Shown here one piece after another: positions 57,101-64,000 of a DNA stretch of 64,000 bases; position 1 is the stretch's first letter; every line of letters starts with the position of its first letter. The notes under the pieces were generated by a model. It had not been told where the DNA came from, made no database searches, and saw only the letters and a list, made by a program, of their open reading frames with translations. Both the position numbers and the translations under genes were made by a program. Origin of the DNA: Norana najaformis (taxonomy: Eukaryota; Annelida; Clitellata; Crassiclitellata; Hormogastridae); contig OZ029928.1 in assembly GCA_964023275.1 (NCBI GenBank), forward strand, positions 2,232,001 through 2,296,000. Reading direction: 5' to 3'.

Positions 57101-57640
57101 GGAATATATATCTCGATTCGAATGAGTTTACAGATCTTCCAAAGAAAACTGGAGTCGGAGAATGTCTTGATATGAAAATATTGAAATCACTTGAGAGTGT
57201 GAAACCTTTTCTGGCAGAACCTTTTGGATGTGGGATTTGTGATGGAATGTTTCAAATACAAAAGGAATTTCTACAGCATTGTTCTAGCCATGGATTTTCT
57301 CCACCTATTGATTTATTTATTGGTCTATGCTGAGTTATAATTGGCCATATTTAAAAAAACTGAAATTCGATTTGAACACTTGTTTTTGTGTATCCCTTTG
57401 ATATCTTCAATTTTTCGAAATGCTAAGCACTTTGCTGTACAGGACAGAAATTTGAGGAATAAAATGTCATGGCTAACAACAAAACAGAAGAGTAATTCGT
57501 CACATATCTAATTAACAAGTATTGGAAATGTGGGGCAAGAAATAGAATAAGACTTCCACTAAGAGAAGAGTAAGTTTCAGATGAAACTGAGCAGTCTTTG
57601 AATTTGACAGTGAAAAGGCATTTGTACAACTTTATATTAA
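54150..57640 (+). repeat. Segmental duplication, copy B
   Basis: Collinear partner of 24395-29960. It is shorter because it lacks most of the LINE and SINE insertions and the tandem duplication found in copy A, though a short LINE-like piece occurs near 54600-54700. Confidence 0.85.
55813..57333 (+). CDS. C2H2 zinc-finger protein, about 11 canonical fingers (paralogue B)
   Basis: 506 codons from the ATG at 55813, chosen because it aligns with the start of paralogue A and because the 20 codons upstream lack an ATG. A degenerate N-terminal unit ([10 protein letters not shown]) is followed by fingers with TGEKPY-type linkers. Finger 11 has lost its first zinc-binding His (HLKALAKSH), finger 12 is canonical, and a broken unit (CICKKSFTNSS) follows. 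The tail ends with CGICDGMFQIQKEFLQHC and DLFIGLC, matching paralogue A. Fingers 2 and 4 are identical in protein sequence, pointing to a recent two-finger duplication. A TTTCAG acceptor lies upstream at 55725. Role by family: nuclear DNA binding, probably transcriptional control. No effector domain is visible. Frame intact. Confidence 0.9.
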   Translation: MDTMVHDEEKPNKYHLHQKSFAQVEKRTSHTRERPYNCHLCQKSFTNVGNLKKHIRIHTGERPYRCQLCQKSFAQVGTLKRHIRIHTGEKPYKCQFCQRSFAEVGHLKCHVRTHTGERPYRCQLCQKSFAQVGTLKRHIRIHTGEKPYKCQLCQKLFADLGCLRSHTRTHTGEKPYKCHLCQKSFSQSGRMKIHMRTHTGQKSYKCQFCQNLFTEICNLKSHMRTHTGEKPYLCQLCMKLFAQGNHLMIHLRTHTGEKPYKCQLCQKSFADVGKLKTHIRIHTGEKPHKCQLCQKSFTVAFTLMGHMKAHTEERPYKCQFCQKSLANLCHLKALAKSHTREKPYVCEVCHKAFRECGTLKKHRRTHISEKSCICKKSFTNSSSPIKHFKSHSGLKPSDPKLKRNIINLSDQCASRSNADINDENNDRFLRNIYLDSNEFTDLPKKTGVGECLDMKILKSLESVKPFLAEPFGCGICDGMFQIQKEFLQHCSSHGFSPPIDLFIGLC

Positions 57641-58480
57641 GAGAAAATTCAATATTGGATTCCATGTTCAAAGGAGTGATAGGTTTGATTTATGTGAACA
57701 GTAAACGATGTGAGGATGATATAACTCCAGATAGCCTAATGTTCTTGCAGCAGAGAAGCGTAAACCTAAAGAAGAGCGTGATGCTTTCAGAAAACTAGCA
57801 CCCAATAATGATACAGTATTATGTTTTGATTTAAAAACGTTATTAAAAAGTCTCCCAAAGTTAAGTATTTCTTGCTGCTTTTATAAACGGAAATTGGATG
57901 TGTACAATCTGACTGGACACTGCTCGTTGATAATTAGAGTTTTGTGATGTTTGGCTTGGGGCAATGTCTGGGCGTACTGGCAAAGTCATGTGAAGGTCAT
58001 GGAAGAGGTTCTAAGCATCAGCCTACAGTGACTAACTTCACTCTGTGGTCAGAAACAGAAATTCTGTTATGATTTGTGCTCTAATATCGATCCTGCTTTG
58101 CCTCAAAAATGTTAAATCAATTTTACACAAATTTGGGGAACCAGGCCACTCAGCAATGCAAAAAATTGATAATATTCATGTGTTCAAATTGAGAAGAAAT
58201 TCAAATTACAGGATGTTTTCAGCCCAGTAGGTCTAATGAGAGTCCTAAAGCATGCAATAGGGTGGCCCTTATTTATATGGCGAAAAGTAATTGCAAATTA
58301 GTGTTAAGTCTCACCCTTTTCAAGATATTCCTTATTATAAAAAATATTATTTGCAAATTTTTTAGCAAAAAAATTAATATTTACAGGTCGCTCAACGACC
58401 CCAATATTTAGCCATACAGTGTAAATTATAGAATTCAAAAATGTTTCCCATCAGTTTGACTAAGCCATGCAAGAAATCAA
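57641..58480. other. No gene recognised
   Basis: Short ORFs only (57598-57798, 58045-58230), without motifs. Confidence 0.4.
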
Positions 58481-58499
58481 GCTATTTTTGGTTAGGATG

Positions 58500-58990
58500 C
58501 CTCTTCAATGCCAGCAGCTGCTGCTTTTCGGTTTCTTCGACGTAGACGGTGGATGGTTGGCCTGTCAACTGCAAGCGCTTCTGGGTCTTGTCCGAGAGCC
58601 CTAGAGGTTTTAAATACCATCATCATGGGGCCCTGTCACTCAGTCCATTTCGATTAAGCGTAGCTGCCAGTTCTGGTAATATAACATTTTGGTGTCTTCG
58701 TTTTCGTGGCGGGTTAGCAGTACTCGTGCTGAGACGTGGATCATGATCTTCACATTCACAATGACTTTCTTGCGAGTCTGTACTGCTGTCCAACATAACT
58801 TTCTCCAATAGGGCGTCTTTCTGAAGTTGGGATCGCTATCGCCTCCTCTGCAGCGTCTCCTCTTTCTCCATCTGCTTCAGCGCCTTGTCGACTGCTGTCA
58901 TGCAGCCCGGTCGTCCCTTTTCCGCTGTGATTCGAGGAAGCGCTTGTCTTCTTGATTCTTTATGAGCTCCATGGCGATAGCATGCGCACA
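58500..58990 (-). pseudogene. Relic resembling the N-terminal part of family T1
   Basis: The minus strand reads MELIKNQEDKRFLESQRKRD at about 58960, then ECEDHDPRLSTSTANPP, NVILPELAATLNRNGLSDRA, and in a shifted frame MVFKTSRALGQDPEALAVDR with PTIHRLRRRNRKAAAAGI. The L-A-x-x-L-x-R...SDR...A...LG.D...L.V.R..I.R.R pattern fits the N-terminal region I associate with the same uncharacterised family as 33690-34750. Frames are broken. The link is from memory and should be treated as inference. Confidence 0.4.
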
Positions 58991-60465
58991 ATGTCAAGCA
59001 GTTCCCCGATCCTATCTAAAAACGTAGCTTCTTTGTCTGAGTCTGGAACTGACGAGTCTTGCTCCAGCCCCTGCCATTCATAGAATAGTTGCTTGAACTG
59101 GAAGTGGGTTGAGAGAGCACTGTTTAGCTGGTGACAAAAACATTACCATAATTACATCCTCGCGGTAATCTGATCTGAACTCACACAAGCCTGGGGAAAG
59201 GCAATTGGTGAATATTGCACCGCTCCCGTCACACGTCGATGCTCGGATGTCAGCGATTTTTGTTTCCATGTAGCCGTGGTAGGTAGCAGCGGAAAAACCC
59301 TGATCTCGAGGTATCTTTATCTTCGTCAAACAGGTGGTTTACTGATTGCCACACACCACGCTGATTGGTGTAGATACTGAAGATGCTGCAGTAGACCTTC
59401 TCGCCTTAGAGCTGGCTCGCATGCATGATCTGAATATACCGATGTTGGTGCCTTCAATCGACGATCCCATATGCCCAGACAAATTAACAGCAGTTGAATG
59501 GAAAAAGTAAGCATTTTTTAACTGTTTGAAGCTTTCATATCCGACAGTGCGACAATAAATTCATTTCACCACAAGTCAATAAATCATTCATCTGGAGGAG
59601 TATTGCGATGGCTAGGCTAGAACAGTGCTTTAAAGTAATTTTGAAGTGACCATTTTATAGGGTTTGCGGAACTTGACCCTCTAAGTCAATAACTACCGTA
59701 ATTGCGGTTTTAGGCTGGAATACTTCAGAAATTATTTACTACTGTTGATGCATAAATGAAAAAAGCTTAGAATCTATAATTTAGAGCTTACAAAACTGTG
59801 GCATGTAAAGCAAAAGGTATACCTAACAAATTTATTTCTTGTGAAAATAAGAAACTTTGGCGTTATTAAACAAGTTTGTTTCCACTTCAATTCTTATATG
59901 CGAGTTTATTAGAGAATTTTTAACCTGTTTTTCGACATTTAGGAAAGCGAAAACCGCTAATTAGACAATCCCATAAGCGATCATCGACTGAGGCTATATA
60001 TGTTACAACATTGGCGCCATGTAAGTTCTTATTAGATTGCATCAGTTTAGATCAGATCATACTAGGTAAGGTTACCGTAGATGAGATTGGCTTCTGATAT
60101 ATTTTGTGCTATTGTTATGCTATAAATGCAAATGAAATAGAATTTTTAAAGTTTTCACCTAAAAGTTAGTTGCATCGTTTAAAAGAAGCAATTTAGCATT
60201 TAGAATTGCTGCTTGTTATGTTTCCAATTTACAGTTGTAATGAAGCTGATGATCGATGCAACAAAGGCCTATAGAATTTGACAGAATGGCTTCCGCCACT
60301 TGTCTCCTGTTGCAATTATAATAATTCGTTAAACAACGTTGTATACAAAGAGACATCGAAAAAACTATTGATGGCTACACAATATACTTTTAACATCTCG
60401 CTTTAATGGTTAGGATTATAGACTAATCGACATGAAATCGAAATAGTCCTGCGCGCTTTAGTCCA
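58991..60465. other. No firm gene
   Basis: Minus-strand ORFs at 59078-59329 (83 codons) and 59326-59514 (62 codons) may extend the T1-like relic but carry no motif I recognise. The rest is AT-rich. Confidence 0.35.
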
Positions 60466-62916
60466 TTAGCCACCTACACAGCGTGTGTACAACTGCATCT
60501 GGCTGCCACTCTTAATACCAGCTTTTTCCACTGTAATGCTGGACCCAAGATTTAATGCGCTACCTGTAAAAGACAAAATTAAAAACAATGGCCTTTTGTT
60601 ATATACAGGAACAGACGAATAATTATGTAAATGCCAAACGAAATTAGCATTATTGTCAGCAAAGCAATGATGTCCAGATGTTTAATTCCACGGCGGTTCA
60701 TCCTATAGTTCAGCAAGCTATCAGCTATTTCGTTCAGCCTGCAATGGCATATAGCCCACATACTTATTGTTACTTCTTAAACATCTTTTGTAAAATCGGC
60801 GCATTAAACACACACCTGTTGGATTGCAATGACAGGCCAAGGAAGCGATTTGGCGAAAGTGATTGGAGCACGAATTTAGAAATACGCAGTGATATTAATT
60901 TGATATTTTAACATCTCAAAGGTTTTTGTCTATTAACAATTTTAAAGCCACTTTTGGCTCGTTCCTTTAAATATCAAATTGCACTGGCTCCCACTTGGAC
61001 GTTGTATGATATATTGAGTAAGCAATACTCTAAGCCTTTAAATGCAAATATGTAGTCTACAGAATAAACCAGATAGGTTAGAATATTGTAAAGATATATG
61101 CAATTCAGTATCTTACCTTGGAAGACCAGATAAACGTTGTCATTGGATCCTAATCCAAACGCTCTGGACACATGTCGAATCAAGGTATCAACAGAGTCAC
61201 TCTGCATAAAAACAAAAATACAGATCTCTCAGATGCAGAACTGTCTTGGACTCTCGTACATTCAACTCTGCTGCCCCCTCAAGGAATGGAACCGACTACC
61301 GATGTTTCTTCAAAGCTCGAGCTTTTTTGCTCTCTAAAAGAAGGGCCTGAAAACTCACTATTTCTCACTGGCTTTCAAACAGCGGGCTTTTTAACTGCTT
61401 TTGCCTGGCGTCTGTTGGAGGCGGTACACGATCGAATATCAGTCAAAATCAAAACTTTCAACAAAGCTCAGAAATGTTGATGAAAAGAAAATTAAATCCG
61501 TGAGGTAAACTAGTGTTTTACCATTTCCATTGTGTGTACTGACTTTTCTGTTGTCTCGGTTTTTTCTTAGGTTTCGTTAGTTTTAGGCTTCTTTATACTG
61601 ACTGCGGTGTCTGTTTCGGTTTTCTGAGGAGCGCGATGTCGGTTCGGTATCGATTAAACTGACTGACCACAACTTTGTATATAATTCAAAGCCTATTTTC
61701 TATTCGGTCTGAGTCTCCACTGGTTTAATTACCAGTATCGTTAACTTAAAATTTATTTTTTGAGAATTAATTAATTTTAAACTTAATTCTTTCAAAGTAA
61801 TTAATTTTAAAATAATAGTTAAATGAACATTAATTATAATATTAATTAATTTCAATATGATTGTGGATAATAATTAAGTTTAAATTAGTTTTGAGAAGAA
61901 TTAAGCTCTTGGTTTTACTGTAGCTACATGAGCGCCGGCTTGATCAGCGTTTTCTCATATTCTTTCAATGTTGGATGCATCAGTTTCAAAGAGCAAAAAG
62001 TTCTAAACGAATTTCGTAGAAACAGGTTTCAAAAGCCTTTGTAGAGAGTTAGAATTGGCTAGTTTGATCGCTATAGCCACAAAATACATAGATTTTTGCT
62101 ACAGTGTACTTTTGCTCGGGCGGACCAGAATGTCATTTCTTTTTTAAATGCCTTGTGTAAAAAACTTAATGCAAAATTTATAACAAAAAATAGAAGTTTG
62201 GAATGAAGCAACGTAAAGAGTGTAATACTCACCGTATTGATGTTCACCGGAATGGTCTTGCCGGTAGGTCCAACAGCGTATACTTGTATGTCTGAGTAAC
62301 AGTGCAAAAATATTGGTCACAATGCCTGGCTGTGTTTTATGTCATTTATTCAGATATATATATATTGCTCAGTAGATGGCGAATCATAGGAGAATATTCT
62401 AGAGTTCTTCAATAACTTCTGTTTTATCTTAACTTTAGGTTGAAATGCATACAAGATAAACGAGTTCATGTCATACAGGTCGTGGAGACGCATAATAAAC
62501 TACGAATTATGCCTATCTGACTTTCTTATCCTACTGAAGGAATTTCCTTTGTATGTCGTTCTGCGACAGATTGTCACATATCACCCATAATAATCACCTG
62601 TCGTTTTGCTACCAGCTTCTGAAGCAGATTTTGCTTTTGACTACGGTCATATTTCAAGCGACCATCGACTGATGTCTTGTGCATTACGATAATGCCGCTA
62701 TTAGATTAGACTTGACTAGATCAGAACATCGCCGGACCCAGTGCTTGGAACAGTCTGCCTGACAATGCGGCGAATGCCCCATCCCTGGACACATTCAAGT
62801 CACGACTCAAGACACATCTTTTAGGATAACTTATGACTGTAGTTGATTTTTGTTTTTTAACCCATGTACAGCGCCCTTTTCTTCGGCCTCGGCTGTGCTA
62901 CGGCGCTATATAAATT

Positions 62917-62992
<76 letters not shown>

Positions 62993-63107
62993 ATAGAACA
63001 GATTACATAAGAAAACAAATCATACGAACTCTGAGCAGTACTCTGCCGGTTAGAATACGAATTAGACCCTGAAAGCAAATCGACCACTTACATTGTAATC
63101 TGGCCAT
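60466..63107 (-). CDS. Divergent ubiquitin-like protein ending in Gly-Gly, 3-4 exons
   Basis: Minus-strand exons: 62291-62233, 61201-61117 and 60563-60466, with GT-AG borders and matching phases (0 and 1). A 16-nt first exon at 63107-63092 (ATG in AAATGG context, donor GTAAGT, phase 1) would supply the start and is tentative. The product is about 85 residues. IQVYAVGPTGKTIPVNINT matches the first hairpin of ubiquitin. SDSVDTLIRHVSRAFG is the helix. NVYLVFQGS covers the Ile44 patch (Val here). ITVEKAGIKSGSQMQLYT and then RCVGG-stop complete the fold. Ubiquitin Lys11 and Arg72 equivalents are kept; Lys48 and Lys63 equivalents are Ser. A free C-terminal Gly-Gly suggests a conjugatable modifier needing no processing. 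Function and partners are unknown. It could instead be a decayed ubiquitin-family copy, but intact frame and splice sites argue against that. Confidence 0.75.
61480..62060. other. AT-rich intronic sequence
   Basis: Very AT-rich, with repeated TTAATTAATTTTAAA-type runs near 61740-61900. It lies in the intron between the first two firm exons of the ubiquitin-like gene. No other gene seen. Confidence 0.5.
62655..62992 (+). mobile_element. LINE 3' end with (ATT)n tail
   Basis: GCGACCATCGACTGATGTCT at 62657 is shared with 18985. From 62738 the frame reads AGPSAWNSLPDNAANAPSLD then TFKSRLKTHLLG and a stop, the CR1-type C-terminus. The 3' UTR has TACGGCGCTATATAAATTG and ends in about 23 ATT units (62917-62992). 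It lies in the putative first intron of the ubiquitin-like gene. Confidence 0.75.
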
Positions 63108-63654
63108 TTAATTTTACAATGATTACAAAGTTAGCCTTTTGCAAAACAAGGCCACACTTAGCAAAACAAAATGATGCTACGAGTTGGCGTATGCTCATTA
63201 ATCACTGGTGCTATTAAATTGCGCGATAACAAGTCTCCAATAAAAAGGCTAGGAACCGCGGCGTCTCGTATGATTTGGCTATTTATAAATAAATTAATAT
63301 ATCGTTAATATCTTCTTAGTAGTGAAGCGTCTGAAAACTTACACGCGGTCTACGATTACTGATGATAGGCTGTGTCACCTCTTGCAATGTTTCACTTTCA
63401 TTGCGACAGTCACATAGACATTGACATTTTCACTGACCGATTCATTACCCTTGGGTCAATTCAGTAGTCAAATATTAACCCTAATTGTTATTTGAATATT
63501 ACAATGGATACTGCGCACTATCAATACGCCCATATTATATTAGTTTTTTCAGATTATGGTGTTGTAGTGCTAGGCCGAAACATGAAAGTAAAGCTCCAAA
63601 ATCTAAGTAGTTCTAAATAGTGTGACCATTTTACGTTATTATGATTTCTGCATA

Positions 63655-63820
63655 CATTAAGCGCCAATGTCTAACAACTAACCATCAATCGATGGCGCTA
63701 AGAAATTGTGAGTGAAGGACTTGCTCAAGGTCCGTACACAGTAATCGTCTCGCGGAGGTCGAACACGTACTCCCCGCGTTACAAGCTGAACACTCTATCC
63801 TATCGGCTACCATGCTCAAC
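63655..63820 (-). repeat. tRNA-derived SINE (family B), copy 2
   Basis: Same organisation as 25440-25615: a tRNA-like head at the right (GGTAGCCGATAGGATAGAG, then a degenerate box B in TGTTCGACC), a body with CGCCATCGATTGATGG, and a 3' end GGCGCTTAATGTATGCAG. More decayed than copy 1. Confidence 0.6.
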
Positions 63821-64000
63821 TTGAGTGTAAAATGTTGCTATTATTAGGTTGCGCAGCACATGGTGTATAAAGCTGCAAAATCATGACTAAAGTACAACGT
63901 GAAAACCTAACAACACTGCTAGGAAAACACCGCAAACACCCTATTTTGAAAAAACTTGGATTCGACATGAAACCTCCAATTCCACTGTCAGCTGACGACC

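Noticed and set aside
61137-61480. Plus-strand ORFs of 66 and 102 codons
   Set aside because: They overlap the ubiquitin-like exon on the opposite strand, which has splice sites and a clear fold pattern.

Overview
This window is from an animal nuclear genome, not a bacterium or virus. Genes are split by GT-AG introns, coding density is low, and most of the sequence is decayed mobile DNA: many non-LTR retrotransposon (LINE) fragments, tRNA-derived SINEs, a miniature Ty3/gypsy element, a piggyBac element and microsatellites. The gene content (FkbM/Star-type methyltransferase, F5/8C-type lectin, S1 protease, tandem C2H2 zinc-finger genes) suits a marine invertebrate, perhaps a lophotrochozoan such as a mollusc or annelid. 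The phylum is inference; nothing in the sequence fixes it.

Layout. 1-2.5 kb: LINE scraps and unassigned DNA. 2.5-6.7 kb (minus): a three-exon FkbM/Star-like methyltransferase gene with LINE debris in its large intron. 7.2-8.7 kb: two LINE fragments, one carrying a near-perfect hairpin. 9.5-10.3 kb: a possible orphan exon and a gypsy RNase H scrap. 11.3-12.6 kb (minus): an intact intronless type II membrane protein with glycosyltransferase-like motifs. 13.2 kb: a 59-bp perfect palindrome. 14.3-17.2 kb: a SINE and two LINE fragments. 20.5-21.4 kb: a 936-bp gypsy-derived element with near-identical LTRs and an unusually long flanking repeat. 22.8-25.1 kb: LINE fragments.

24.4-30.0 kb and 54.2-57.6 kb form a direct segmental duplication. 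Each copy ends in a C2H2 zinc-finger gene (13 and about 11 canonical fingers) with a conserved non-finger C-terminal tail. 33.7-34.75 kb: relic of an unclassified transposon-like ORF; a piece resembling the other end of the same family lies at 58.5-59.0 kb. 34.9-39.9 kb (plus): a five-exon S1 serine protease with Asp194 replaced by Ser. 43.2-48.95 kb (plus): a three-exon F5/8C plus PAN/apple-like gene with two frame lesions; a second unclassified transposon-like relic sits in its last intron. 50.9-52.7 kb: an internally deleted piggyBac element with TTAA ends. 60.5-63.1 kb (minus): a small multi-exon gene for a divergent ubiquitin-like protein ending in Gly-Gly-stop, the most interesting single locus here.

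I see no operon-like or pathway-level grouping. The genes look like independent members of expanded families placed in a repeat-dominated background. Family assignments come from reading translations by eye; no database search was run.
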